The notes under the pieces were generated by a model. It ran no database searches and was not told the origin of the DNA. It saw nothing but the letters and a program-made list of their open reading frames with translations. From an uncultured Eggerthella sp. (GTDB taxonomy: Bacteria > Actinomycetota > Coriobacteriia > Coriobacteriales > Eggerthellaceae), in NCBI GenBank assembly GCA_900542525.1, contig UQNZ01000003.1:62001-126000 (forward strand): DNA of 64,000 nucleotides, given 5' to 3'. The translations under genes and the position numbers were made by a program. Positions 8,677-17,432 of this stretch are shown in pieces (the first letter of the stretch is position 1; every line of letters starts with the position of its first letter).

Positions 8677-9012
8677 GAGATAACCTTTCTTAAAGAAGAC
8701 TTAATCAATAGCGTATGAAACGTTTCTATGATACGCCAAAAGGCAGTAAGGGGTAAGAGTAGGTTATAAGGACGCTCTGCATACATGAGCACGAGCGGGA
8801 AGGCCAATCTCCCCTGTTCACCTGCGATGCAAAGACGGTATCTAGCCCTGAGCATTCGTTTTCTATAACCAGTTAGAAGAACTGCTGATAACAAGAAGGA
8901 TTGTACTTGGAAAACGCAATGTTTAGACTAATCACCATTGAATTCTAACTTGATCGTTCGTGGAGCAGAAAGATGCCACGCGACAAGAAAGACACAGAAA
9001 GGAACTCATTCA
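8677..9012. other. 336-base divergent intergenic region
   Basis: This stretch separates the opine dehydrogenase-like gene from the MetQ-type gene. I see no convincing gene. It contains the candidate structured leader described at 8762-8870 and, nearer the minus-strand start, a hairpin-forming pair GCGTAT/ATACGC about 14 bases apart (about 8711-8737). No strong sigma-70 promoter could be assigned on either strand. Confidence 0.5.
8762..8870 (-). ncRNA. Candidate structured leader RNA of the opine dehydrogenase operon
   Basis: Transcribed toward the gene starting at 8676. A closing stem pairs GGTTATA with TATAACC (8864-8870 with 8762-8768, seven perfect pairs). Nested inside are GCTC/GAGC (8850-8853 with 8774-8777), TGCAT/ATGCA (8827-8831 with 8778-8782) and a local hairpin around 8797-8813. 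Not all inner helices need form together. I do not recognise a known riboswitch core here. The pairing is seen by eye only, with no covariation support. Confidence 0.3.
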
Positions 9013-9849
9013 ATGGAAAAAGCAAAACGATTCCCCCAGCTACTTGTTGCAGTAGTGGCTGCACTCGCGCTCTCCCTTTTGGCGCTCACTGGCTGCTCAG
9101 GTGGAAATTCTTCCTCTGAAGACAAGACCATCACCATCGCCGCAGTGCCCACTCCGCATGCTGAGATCTTGAATGACGTTGTGAAACCCGCGCTTGAGAA
9201 AGAGGGCTACACCCTTGAGGTGAAAGAGTTCACCGACTACGTCTTGCCCAATACGGCAACCGAGCAGGAAGAGGTCGATGCGAATTACTTCCAGCACAAG
9301 CCTTATCTTGACAACTTCAACGAAGAGCAGGGAACGCACCTGGTAGACGTTGTTGGTGTCCATTACGAGCCCTTTGGTCTGTACTCGACCAAATACACTG
9401 ATCTTTCCGAGATTCCCAATGGCGCTAAAGTTGCAGTACCCAACGATGCCACCAATGAAGCACGCGCGCTACTGCTGCTCGAAGAGAACGGCCTCATCGA
9501 GCTCAACGATGATGCAGGCGTGACCGCAACGAAGGCAGACATCACGAGCAACCCCAAGAATCTTGATATCGTCGAGATCGAAGCCGCAACCGTTCCAACG
9601 ATCATTGACGATGTTGCGCTCGCAGGCATCAATGCGAACTATGCTCTTGAGGGCGATCTGATCGATAAAGCGCTCGTGAAAGAGACGAGTGATTCGCTGG
9701 CTGCTCAGACCTATGCTAACCTGCTCGTAGTAAAGGATGGTAATCAGGACAAAGAGAAGATCAAAGCACTTGCTAAAGCTTTGACGAGCGACGAAGTACG
9801 CAACTACATCAATGAGAATTATTCAGGCGCGGTACTCACCGTATTCTAA
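9013..9849 (+). CDS. MetQ/NlpA-family substrate-binding lipoprotein
   Basis: Extracytoplasmic ABC-transporter binding protein of the MetQ/NlpA family (278 residues). The N-terminus is a lipoprotein signal: KAKR, a hydrophobic stretch, then the lipobox LTGC and a Gly/Ser-rich linker. The mature part has the family features VPTPHAEILN, LEVKEFTDYVLPN and DANYFQHKPYL. I chose the ATG at 9013 because AAAGGA precedes it and the signal peptide begins there. Relatives bind D/L-methionine or other amino acids. No metN or metI homologue is in the neighbourhood, so it is an orphan binding protein here. A terminator follows it. Confidence 0.88.
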   Translation: MEKAKRFPQLLVAVVAALALSLLALTGCSGGNSSSEDKTITIAAVPTPHAEILNDVVKPALEKEGYTLEVKEFTDYVLPNTATEQEEVDANYFQHKPYLDNFNEEQGTHLVDVVGVHYEPFGLYSTKYTDLSEIPNGAKVAVPNDATNEARALLLLEENGLIELNDDAGVTATKADITSNPKNLDIVEIEAATVPTIIDDVALAGINANYALEGDLIDKALVKETSDSLAAQTYANLLVVKDGNQDKEKIKALAKALTSDEVRNYINENYSGAVLTVF

Positions 9850-9872
9850 AAGCTCGACTCAATTGATCTACG

Positions 9873-9904
9873 AAGACCCGGCACTATGTCGGGTCTTTCT
9901 TTAT
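9873..9904 (+). terminator. Rho-independent terminator after the MetQ-type gene
   Basis: AGACCCG pairs with CGGGTCT, extended by GCA/TGT-type pairs across a three-base loop, and is followed by TTCTTTATT. It lies 24 bases after the stop codon and separates this gene from the LysR gene. Confidence 0.8.
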
Positions 9905-9994
9905 TCGCCTCTTCCCTCTCAAAGCAAATAGATCCAATGCGCTACAATACGGTGTGTTCATAAACAACTCACCCTCAAGAGGCATTGAAACGCT

Positions 9995-10963
9995 ATGCAA
10001 TCGAATCTGACGCTCCAACAACTGCGCTATATCACTGAAGTGGTCGAATGCGGCTCGATCAATGCCGCGAGCCAGAATCTGTATGTGTCTCAGCCAGCAC
10101 TCTCTACCGCCATCAAGGACGCTGAGCAAGAGCTCGGGATCGAGATATTCAACCGCAGTAACCGTGGGATCACGCTCACCCAAGAGGGTATTGAATTCGT
10201 GGGCTACGCCCGCCAAGTCCTAGAGCAAGTCAACCTGCTCGAAGCGCGCTACAGCGGCACGGGCAATAAAGCAGTGCAGAAGCTCTCTATCTCTTCGCAA
10301 CACTATGCATTTTGCGTCAAAGCCTTCGTTGACCTCGTTGAAGAGTATGACCAGGATGAATACGAATTCACCTTGCGCGAAACACGCACCGCAGAGATCA
10401 TTGAAGATGTGAAGAGTTACAGAAGTGAACTTGGCGTGCTCTATTTGAGCAACTTCAACAAACGCGTTATATCGAAAGCACTCTTGGACGCAGGGCTTGA
10501 ATTCGTTGCGCTCTTTGAAGCAGAACCCCACGTCTTCGTCGGTGAGCACCATCCCCTTGCGCAAAAAGCCTCGGTCAAGCCTGAACAGCTTGAGGACTAC
10601 ACGCGCTACTCATTCGAGCAAGGCGCGAACAATTCTTTCTTCTTCTCAGAAGAGCCGCTCAGTCATCTTCCCCACAAGAAGCAGATCACCTATTCGGACC
10701 GCGGCACACTTTCAAATTTGCTCACCAACTTCGATGGCTACACCATTGCGACCGGCGTGCTCTCAGACGAGATGAACGCTGGTATTGTGGCGATCCCTCT
10801 TGAAGCAGATGAGAAGATGACCGTTGGCTACATTCATCAAGCGGCGCACGACTTGAGCGAGCTGGCAAAACGCTACATCAAGAAGCTGCGCGCCTATATC
10901 GAGGCGAATCCTACGGTCAGTACCTATATCGAGCACCCTCTTGCAGCCAGCAACGAAAACTAA
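9995..10963 (+). CDS. LysR-family transcriptional regulator
   Basis: LysR-type regulator (322 residues). The N-terminal winged helix-turn-helix spans about residues 1-62, with LQQLRYITEVVECGSIN and LYVSQPALSTAIKDAEQELG. The rest is the type 2 periplasmic-binding-like effector domain. A possible -10 box TACAAT lies at 9943-9948. It is transcribed in the same direction as the MetQ-type gene, with a terminator between, and converges with the cation transporter gene. Targets and ligand are unknown; the adjacent binding protein and opine operon are candidates. Confidence 0.9.
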   Translation: MQSNLTLQQLRYITEVVECGSINAASQNLYVSQPALSTAIKDAEQELGIEIFNRSNRGITLTQEGIEFVGYARQVLEQVNLLEARYSGTGNKAVQKLSISSQHYAFCVKAFVDLVEEYDQDEYEFTLRETRTAEIIEDVKSYRSELGVLYLSNFNKRVISKALLDAGLEFVALFEAEPHVFVGEHHPLAQKASVKPEQLEDYTRYSFEQGANNSFFFSEEPLSHLPHKKQITYSDRGTLSNLLTNFDGYTIATGVLSDEMNAGIVAIPLEADEKMTVGYIHQAAHDLSELAKRYIKKLRAYIEANPTVSTYIEHPLAASNEN

Positions 10964-10989
10964 CGCTATCGAAACTGAAGGAATCTTGG

Positions 10990-11943
10990 CTATTCTTCAA
11001 TAGTTGTTTTATTCGTTGCCGTATTGCCGATAGAGCCCTTATCCATACGATGCTCTTCGTCGTTCGGCTCAACGTAGATGAGGATGTCTTGAACCTCAGG
11101 AAAGGTCTCTGAGAGCTTCTGCTCGATCTTTGAGACCACCTTATGCGATGCGATGACCGTCATCTCAGGATCGACCAAAATGTGCAGATCGAGATAGATC
11201 TCGCCCTGCAGCCCGCGCGTGCGGATCTGATGAGCTTCTTGAACGCCCTCCACGCCTTCAACCACTCCACGAATCTCTGCCACAGGAATACGCGCTTCAT
11301 CGGTGAAGGTAGCGAACGCGCTCTTAAAGATATCGAATGCAGTGAACAGAATAGCTACCATGACGATGAGCGCCATGATATCGTCCGCCATCTCGATCCC
11401 ACAGGCGACCAAGATAAGCCCGACGATAACGCCGATCGAAACGAGACAATCTGAAAGCGTATGCGCAGCGTCAGCCTTCAGGATGTCGCTCTTAAGACGA
11501 TTCCCCATTTTGCGTTCGTAGGTGGTCACGAACAGATTGACCGCGAGCGTACCCACCATGACAACGAACGAGAAGACCGTGACTTCCGTGTGATAGCTGC
11601 CTTCGATAAGCGAAGTGACCGCGCTCGATCCAACCTGATAGGCAGCGAAGATGAGCATGAGTCCAATCATGAGCGATGCGAAGGTCTCCAACTTGAAATG
11701 GCCATAGGGATGCTCTTTATCTGCGGGGCGAATAGCAAGACTGATCCCGATAAGGCCAACCACGTTTCCTGCCGAGTCAAAGATCGAGTGGATACCATCG
11801 GCTTGCATCGCTGCTGAATGCGAGATCGATCCGTAAATGAATTTCGCAAGCGCCACCGCAAGATTGAGTAAGAGCACGGCAAGCAACACGCGCCTCACGG
11901 CGCTCGTTCGCTTTTCATGATTCTGTAGGCTTAAATGAGACAT
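10990..11943 (-). CDS. Cation diffusion facilitator (CDF) metal efflux protein
   Basis: Proton-driven divalent metal exporter of the CDF family (317 residues). Five to six hydrophobic helices occupy about residues 18-210. The intramembrane metal site is suggested by HSIFD in helix 2 and HTLSD in helix 5, an H-x3-D pair typical of zinc-type members. A cytoplasmic ferredoxin-like domain follows (about 225-300, with QIRTRGLQGEIYLDLHILVD). The last 20 residues are a polar tail. Zn2+ is the likely substrate, but metal choice is not certain from these motifs alone. Confidence 0.9.
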   Translation of the reverse strand: MSHLSLQNHEKRTSAVRRVLLAVLLLNLAVALAKFIYGSISHSAAMQADGIHSIFDSAGNVVGLIGISLAIRPADKEHPYGHFKLETFASLMIGLMLIFAAYQVGSSAVTSLIEGSYHTEVTVFSFVVMVGTLAVNLFVTTYERKMGNRLKSDILKADAAHTLSDCLVSIGVIVGLILVACGIEMADDIMALIVMVAILFTAFDIFKSAFATFTDEARIPVAEIRGVVEGVEGVQEAHQIRTRGLQGEIYLDLHILVDPEMTVIASHKVVSKIEQKLSETFPEVQDILIYVEPNDEEHRMDKGSIGNTATNKTTIEE

Positions 11944-12012
11944 AGCACTCCGAGATAATCCTCAACGATGCTCAAGCAGAAGACCGTACGGAACTACGGT
12001 TCCATAGTATGA

Positions 12013-12037
12013 AAAAGGCCCCCGTTTCCGAGGGCCT
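12013..12037 (-). terminator. Terminator after tRNA-Leu
   Basis: AAGGCCC and GGGCCTT form a GC-rich stem. Read on the minus strand the hairpin ends in TTTTTC, as expected for a terminator serving the secG/tRNA-Leu transcript. Confidence 0.75.
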
Positions 12038-12048
12038 TGATTCTTAGC

Positions 12049-12138
12049 TGGTGTCGGAGGCGGGATTTGAACCCGCACACCCGTTCAAATGGGCACTAGC
12101 ACCTCAAGCTAGCGTGTCTGCCGTTCCACCACTCCGAC
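12049..12138 (-). tRNA. tRNA-Leu (GAG)
   Basis: A 90-base class II tRNA with a long variable arm and encoded CCA. The acceptor GTCGGAG pairs with CTCCGAC, and the anticodon stem CTAGC/GCTAG encloses the loop TTGAGGT, giving GAG. The position directly after secG is a familiar bacterial arrangement. Confidence 0.96.
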
Positions 12139-12254
12139 GTGTTTTCAGCGTTGTCTATCTTATCAAAAGTTTACGATCTTGCAAGAAGCGATAGACAATT
12201 TCTTGCAGACGGAACCCCGAGCGGCATGAAGCGCACTCGAAGCACTCATTCATC

Positions 12255-12515
12255 CTACTGGCCAGGGTTGATCGTGCCGTGCGGGAAGATGATCATGAGC
12301 ACGATGAGTGAGACCAAGAACACGGCCACCAAAATAATAGTGATACGGTCAAGATTCTTCTCAACGATGCTCGTTCCCTGATTCGTACCATATACGCTCG
12401 AAGCGATCATGTCCGAAACGCCGGTACCTTTACCAGAATGCAAAAGGATGAAAATGATGAGCCCGATGCCCGAAAGAACGAGCAAAACGGAAAAGATGAT
12501 TGCGAGTACTGACAA
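12255..12515 (-). CDS. secG: Protein translocase subunit SecG
   Basis: Small membrane subunit of the SecYEG translocon (86 residues). Two hydrophobic helices (about 3-24 and 57-78) flank the conserved cytoplasmic loop LLHSGKGTGVSDM. The start is a TTG at 12515 with AAGGGA five bases upstream. It sits between gpmI and tRNA-Leu, at the end of the glycolytic cluster as in many Gram-positive bacteria. Confidence 0.95.
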   Translation of the reverse strand: MSVLAIIFSVLLVLSGIGLIIFILLHSGKGTGVSDMIASSVYGTNQGTSIVEKNLDRITIILVAVFLVSLIVLMIIFPHGTINPGQ

Positions 12516-12576
12516 GTTGATCCCTTATCTCATACGATTTATGCCATACAAAACACTTATTATGCCAAACAGCTTA

Positions 12577-14133
12577 CTACTTTTCAAGAAGAGATTCTGC
12601 GCTCATTTCGCTCGGTAGCGGAATCCCGATCATATCGAGAAGCGTTGGAGAGATATTCGCGAGGATACCACGTGTATCTTTGAGCGTATACCCCTTATTC
12701 GCGCCATCGACCAGAATGAGCGGCACTGGAGCCGTGGTATGCGCTGTGAAAGGCGTGCCATCTTCCGCGATCATGCGATCTGCATTGCCATGATCAGCTG
12801 TAACGAGCGCCACTCCCCCTTTGCGCTTTATCGCATCGACGACCGCACCAACACCTGAATCGACCGCTTCCACCGCCTTGATGGCGGCATCCAACACACC
12901 CGTATGACCAACCATGTCGCAATTGGCGAAGTTCACGATATAGACATCCGCCTCATCGTTGTCGATCGCAGCTACAAGCGTTTCCGCAACTTCCGGTTCA
13001 CTCATTTCTGGCTGAAGGTCGTACGTTGCAACTTTCGGTGAAGGAATGAGCGTACGTGTTTCAAGCGCTTTCGGCTCTTCCACGCCTCCATTGAAGAAGA
13101 AGGTCACATGTGCATACTTCTCCGTTTCAGCGATGTGATACTGGCGAAGCCCTTCTTCAGCAAGCACATCAGCAAGAACGTGATCGGGGCAAACCTTCGG
13201 AAACGCAATAGGTGCAGGAATGGTAGGGTCGTATTCGGTAAGGCAGACGAACATGGGTCTTTCCCAACCTAGACGAGTAAACGCATCGAATGCGGGGTCA
13301 CAAAGCGCGCGCGAGATCTCTCGAGCACGATCAGGACGGAAATTGAAGAAGATGAACGCATCCTGCGCGCTCGCTGTTTCACCCGTCAAGCTGACCGGAA
13401 CAACGAATTCATCGGTTACGTCTGCCGCATACGACTCTTCCATGACCTTTTGCGCACTGCATTCGGTCGCGTTCTCCCCCAACCAAATAGCTCGCCAGGC
13501 TTGTTCGATGCGATCCCAACGATTATCACGATCCATCGCATAATAGCGACCCGAGATCACACCGATGCGCACATCAGCACTTTCAGCATCATCAAAGATC
13601 TCAGTGATCTTTTCCTCAAGCTCTTCGATATAATCGCTTCCGCTACACGGTGGCACGTCACGGCCATCCATGAAGCAGTGAACGCGAACCTTCTTCACGT
13701 CAAGACGTTTAGCCATCTCGAGCAACGCATAAAGATGAACGTTGTTCGAATGAACACCACCATCGGAGAGGAGCCCCATCAGATGCAAGGTGGAACCATG
13801 CTCAGCGACCGACTTCATCGCAGAAACGAGCACTTCGTTCTCGAACAACTCACCGCTCTCGCAAGCATTATCGATGCGCGAAAGCTCTTGATGAACGGTC
13901 CGTCCTGCACCGATGTTTAAATGCCCAACCTCGGAATTGCCCATCTGCCCTTCAGGCAACCCAACCGGCTTTCCGGAGGCATCGAGCTCGATATGGGAAC
14001 AGGTTGCGAAAAGCTCATCAAGATGAGGTGTGTTTGCCAAAGAGATAGCATTCCCATTTCCAGAACTCGCAAGTCCGAACCCATCCATGATGATGAGGCA
14101 CGCAGGCAAAGTAAGTGAAGAGCGTTCGACCAT
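12577..14133 (-). CDS. gpmI: 2,3-bisphosphoglycerate-independent phosphoglycerate mutase
   Basis: Mn2+-dependent mutase that interconverts 3- and 2-phosphoglycerate (518 residues, normal length). The metal-binding Asp is in LIIMDGFGLA. The phosphorylated serine is in MGNSEVGHLNIGAGR, and the second metal cluster includes TADHGNADRM near residue 425. The ATG follows the tpiA stop after three bases with GAGGAG upstream, so it is cotranscribed with tpiA. The usual actinobacterial cluster runs tpiA-secG directly; here gpmI sits between them. Confidence 0.97.
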   Translation of the reverse strand: MVERSSLTLPACLIIMDGFGLASSGNGNAISLANTPHLDELFATCSHIELDASGKPVGLPEGQMGNSEVGHLNIGAGRTVHQELSRIDNACESGELFENEVLVSAMKSVAEHGSTLHLMGLLSDGGVHSNNVHLYALLEMAKRLDVKKVRVHCFMDGRDVPPCSGSDYIEELEEKITEIFDDAESADVRIGVISGRYYAMDRDNRWDRIEQAWRAIWLGENATECSAQKVMEESYAADVTDEFVVPVSLTGETASAQDAFIFFNFRPDRAREISRALCDPAFDAFTRLGWERPMFVCLTEYDPTIPAPIAFPKVCPDHVLADVLAEEGLRQYHIAETEKYAHVTFFFNGGVEEPKALETRTLIPSPKVATYDLQPEMSEPEVAETLVAAIDNDEADVYIVNFANCDMVGHTGVLDAAIKAVEAVDSGVGAVVDAIKRKGGVALVTADHGNADRMIAEDGTPFTAHTTAPVPLILVDGANKGYTLKDTRGILANISPTLLDMIGIPLPSEMSAESLLEK

Positions 14134-14136
14134 ACC

Positions 14137-14916
14137 TTACTCCTCTGAAGCCTTTGCGGCAGCTTCGATGAGCTGCTTGAACGAATCAGCATCGAGCGCA
14201 GCTCCGCCGATAAGGCCACCATCGATATCGGCCATCGCGAGCAGAGAATCGACGTTGCCCGTGTTCATAGAGCCACCGTAGAGAACACGGATCGCTTCAG
14301 CTGTTTCAGGGGTGAACATATCAGCGATGGTCTGGCGAATAGCAGCACAGACTTCCTCAGCCTGTTCAGGCGTGGCGGTGCGGCCCGTGCCGATAGCCCA
14401 CACGGGCTCATAAGCAATCACAACATGTGCGAGATCTTCCGTATCAAGACCAGCGAGTGCGGCACGCACCTGCGCCACAACGAATTCGATATAGCGGTTA
14501 TCATCGCGGATCGCGAGCGACTCGCCCACACACACGATCGCACCAAGGCCATCAGCAACAAGTGCCTTGACCTTCAGGTTCACCGTTTCATCAGTTTCAG
14601 CGAAGTATTCGCGGCGCTCAGAATGACCAACGATGCTGTAGGTGCAACCCGCATCCTTGATCATCGGGATCGAGATCTCGCCCGTATAAGCGCCTGAAGG
14701 CTCGAAATAAACATTCTGAGCGGCAACTTCGATATCGGTCTTGTCGAAATCGATGACCGTCTGCACGGGACGGATATCGATCGCAGGAACACAGAGAACC
14801 ACTTCTACCTTGTCCCACGCGCGATTGTAATAATTGCAGAGCTGCTGAGTGAGTGCAATGGCTTCCGGGATGGTCTTATTCATCTTCCAGTTGCCTGCCA
14901 TCATGTACGTACGCAT
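14137..14916 (-). CDS. tpiA: Triosephosphate isomerase
   Basis: Interconverts dihydroxyacetone phosphate and glyceraldehyde 3-phosphate (259 residues). GNWKMNK holds the catalytic Asn and Lys, SIVGHSERR the catalytic His, and AYEPVWAIGTG the catalytic Glu. The phosphate loop YGGSMN is near the C-terminus. It lies nine bases downstream of pgk with GGGGGA as ribosome site. Confidence 0.98.
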   Translation of the reverse strand: MRTYMMAGNWKMNKTIPEAIALTQQLCNYYNRAWDKVEVVLCVPAIDIRPVQTVIDFDKTDIEVAAQNVYFEPSGAYTGEISIPMIKDAGCTYSIVGHSERREYFAETDETVNLKVKALVADGLGAIVCVGESLAIRDDNRYIEFVVAQVRAALAGLDTEDLAHVVIAYEPVWAIGTGRTATPEQAEEVCAAIRQTIADMFTPETAEAIRVLYGGSMNTGNVDSLLAMADIDGGLIGGAALDADSFKQLIEAAAKASEE

Positions 14917-14925
14917 AGATCCCCC

Positions 14926-16110
14926 TTATTTCAGAGCTTCAACACCAGGAAGAAGCTCGCCTTGTACCAATTCCATCGAAGCGCCGCCACCCGTTGAGAT
15001 AAAGGTCATTTCATCTGCGAGATCGAACTTATTCACTGCCGCAACGCTATCGCCTCCACCAATGATAGTATCTGCTGCCTTGTTGTTCGCCACCGCTTCA
15101 GCTACTGCACGCGTACCACCTTCGAATGAAGGCATTTCGAATACCCCCATCGGACCATTCCAGAACACTGTTTTCGCATCTTCGATCGCCTCAGAGTAAA
15201 CGATGGCAGTAGCTGGTCCGATATCGAGACCCATCATGTTATCGGGCATCTCAGCAACCGTGCAGACTTCCTTGTGAGCATCGTTGGCGAATTCATCGGC
15301 GCAGACGACATCGAGCGGCAAGAGCATCTCAACGCCCTTTTCCTTAGCTTTTTCAAGCATTTTGCCCGCGCGCTCGACCCACTCTTCTTCCATAAGAGAA
15401 GTGCCTGTTGAGAAGCCTTGCGCCTTCAAGAACGTGAAGCACATGCCTCCGCCGATGATGAGCTTATCGCACTTATCGATGAGCGCATCGATCACCTTCA
15501 CCTTGTCGGAGACCTTCGAGCCACCCAGAATGGCGACGAAAGGACGCTTAGGATCATCGAGCATGGAAGTGAGCGTATTGACCTCGTTCGCCATGAGCGC
15601 GCCCGCGTAAGCTGGCAAGAACTGCGCAACACCAGCCGTGGACGCATGAGCACGATGCGCTGCCCCGAAGGCATCATTGATATAGAGATCTGCAAGTGAA
15701 GCAAGCTCACGAGCAAATTCAGGGTCGTTCTTCTTCTCGCGCTTATCGAAACGCAGGTTCTCGAGCAGCGCAACATCGCCGTCTTCGAGCGCTGCAACCG
15801 TTTCCTTGGCTGAATCTCCAATGGTGTCGGTAGCGAATGCGACTGGTTTGCCGATGAGATCCTGCAGATACGCAGCTACAGGCGCAAGCGAGAATTCTTC
15901 TTGATAGCCCGTGCCATCAGGTCTACCCAAATGGCTCGCAAGGATAACGCGCGCGCCGCGCTCGACCAGGTATTCGATGGTAGGAAGCGCAGCGCGAATG
16001 CGCGTATCGTCTTCGACCTTGCCATCTTTGAGCGGTACATTGAAATCTACGCGCACGAGCGCGCGTTTGCCCGAAACATCGGCATCGGTATATAACTTGA
16101 GGTCGCTCAT
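14926..16110 (-). CDS. pgk: Phosphoglycerate kinase
   Basis: ATP-forming step of lower glycolysis (394 residues). The substrate loops RVDFNVPL and SHLGRPDG mark the N-domain. ILGGSKVSDK and the nucleotide loop TIIGGGDSVAAV mark the C-domain. I start at the ATG at 16110, which has AAAGGA at five bases spacing and begins MSDLKLYTDADVSGKR. An in-frame ATG 30 bases upstream lies inside the preceding terminator-like hairpin and adds residues not typical of Pgk. Confidence 0.97.
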   Translation of the reverse strand: MSDLKLYTDADVSGKRALVRVDFNVPLKDGKVEDDTRIRAALPTIEYLVERGARVILASHLGRPDGTGYQEEFSLAPVAAYLQDLIGKPVAFATDTIGDSAKETVAALEDGDVALLENLRFDKREKKNDPEFARELASLADLYINDAFGAAHRAHASTAGVAQFLPAYAGALMANEVNTLTSMLDDPKRPFVAILGGSKVSDKVKVIDALIDKCDKLIIGGGMCFTFLKAQGFSTGTSLMEEEWVERAGKMLEKAKEKGVEMLLPLDVVCADEFANDAHKEVCTVAEMPDNMMGLDIGPATAIVYSEAIEDAKTVFWNGPMGVFEMPSFEGGTRAVAEAVANNKAADTIIGGGDSVAAVNKFDLADEMTFISTGGGASMELVQGELLPGVEALK

Positions 16111-16122
16111 AGTGATCCTTTC

Positions 16123-16158
16123 AAAATAAAAGGAGAGCATTTATGAAAATACTCTCCT
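16123..16158 (-). terminator. Terminator or attenuator between gapA and pgk
   Basis: Minus-strand AGGAGAG (16158-16152) pairs with CTCTCCT (16137-16131), followed by TTTTATTTT. It lies downstream of gapA and just before the pgk ribosome site, so gapA can be transcribed alone or with partial read-through into pgk-tpiA-gpmI. Confidence 0.7.
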
Positions 16159-16183
16159 TCATGTTCAAACCGTGATACCAAAC

Positions 16184-17188
16184 TTAGGGAAGCAAGATCT
16201 TCGCGAGATCCTTCACGCGATTCGAATAGCCCCATTCGTTGTCGTACCAGGAAATACACTTCACAAAGCTGCCTTCGCCACCCAGAACCATGGTGAGCAG
16301 GCTGTCGAAGATCGAAGAATGCGCATCGTCGACGATATCGGTCGAGACGATGGGCTCATCGACGTATTCGAGGATGCCCTTCATCGAACCTTCAGCTGCA
16401 GCCTTCATGGCAGCATTGACCTCTTCGATCGTAACGTTCTTCTCAAGCTCGACCGTAAGATCGACCATAGAGCCATCGGGAGTAGGAACGCGCGTAGCGA
16501 AACCGTCGAGCTTGCCCTTGAGCTCAGGCAAAACGAGCGAAACGGCACGAGCAGCACCCGTGGTGGTCGGGATCATGGAAAGCGCTGCAGCGCGTGCACG
16601 ACGCAGATCCTTGTGCGGAAGATCGAGGATCTTCTGATCATTGGTGTAAGCATGGATCGTGTTCATGAAACCACGCTTGATGCCGAAGTTATCGAGCAGC
16701 ACCTTTGCCATAGGAGCAAGGCAGTTGGTGGTGCAAGACGCATTCGAGATGATGTTATCGGTCTCTGGGTTGTACTGATCGTCGTTCACGCCCATGACGA
16801 TGGTGATGTCCTCATTCTTCGCAGGAGCGGAGATGATGACCTTCTTAGCGCCCGCATCCAGATGAGCTTTCGCCTTGTTCGCATCAGTGAACAGACCGGT
16901 GGATTCGACCACGATATCGACACCCAGTTCGCCCCACGGAAGATCCTCAGGATTGCGCTCTGAAAGAACCTTGACCTTGCGGCCATTCACTACGAAGCCT
17001 TCGGCCTCTGCGACGACCTCTTCAAAAACACGGCCATGGATGGAATCATATTTCAAAAGGTGAGCCATGGTGGGAATATCACCCAGGTCGTTGATAGCAA
17101 CAACCTCAAGTTCGGGATCGTTTTCCATGGCACGGAATACCAAGCGGCCGATACGACCGAATCCGTTAATACCAACCTTGGTTGTCAT
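16184..17188 (-). CDS. gapA: Glyceraldehyde-3-phosphate dehydrogenase, type I
   Basis: Glycolytic, NAD-dependent phosphorylating GAPDH (334 residues). VGINGFGRIGRLVFRA is the dinucleotide fold, SNASCTTNCLAP carries the catalytic Cys, and the catalytic His is in NTIHAYTNDQ. I start at the ATG at 17188 because AAAGGGG precedes it by five bases and MTTKVGINGFG is the family start; the longer frame adds ten unconserved residues. The gene precedes pgk, with an intervening terminator-like hairpin. Confidence 0.97.
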   Translation of the reverse strand: MTTKVGINGFGRIGRLVFRAMENDPELEVVAINDLGDIPTMAHLLKYDSIHGRVFEEVVAEAEGFVVNGRKVKVLSERNPEDLPWGELGVDIVVESTGLFTDANKAKAHLDAGAKKVIISAPAKNEDITIVMGVNDDQYNPETDNIISNASCTTNCLAPMAKVLLDNFGIKRGFMNTIHAYTNDQKILDLPHKDLRRARAAALSMIPTTTGAARAVSLVLPELKGKLDGFATRVPTPDGSMVDLTVELEKNVTIEEVNAAMKAAAEGSMKGILEYVDEPIVSTDIVDDAHSSIFDSLLTMVLGGEGSFVKCISWYDNEWGYSNRVKDLAKILLP

Positions 17189-17284
17189 AGGTTCCCCTTT
17201 CGCGGCTTGCACATGCAAACCCTTACAACTATTTCTTTTGCCGCCTATATGACAAGCGACAAACTAGATGAACTAACGATATTC

Positions 17285-17293
17285 ACTATACCA
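17285..17293 (-). promoter_or_regulatory. Candidate extended -10 promoter of gapA
   Basis: On the minus strand TGGTATAGT (TGN plus TATAGT) lies about 100 bases upstream of the gapA start. No -35 box of note is visible, which is usual for extended -10 promoters. It sits inside the 244-base gap between whiA and gapA. Confidence 0.35.
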
Positions 17294-17432
17294 GAAACAC
17301 GATTGCACTCAGAGCGTTCAGCGGATTCACCCCGGTAAAACTACTCATAATCTAGAGATTGACCACATAGTACTGACCGCTGCTCGTCATAGAAATGCTC
17401 ACGAACGAAATAGCATGCATGAATTGCGCACG

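Noticed and set aside
8762..8870. Glycine, lysine, SAM, THF or guanidine riboswitch
   Set aside because: I compared the remembered conserved cores of these classes and none matched, so only an unclassified structured leader is suggested.
8673..8894. 73-codon minus-strand frame upstream of the opine dehydrogenase gene
   Set aside because: No ribosome site or conserved motif, and it overlaps the region that looks structured at the RNA level.
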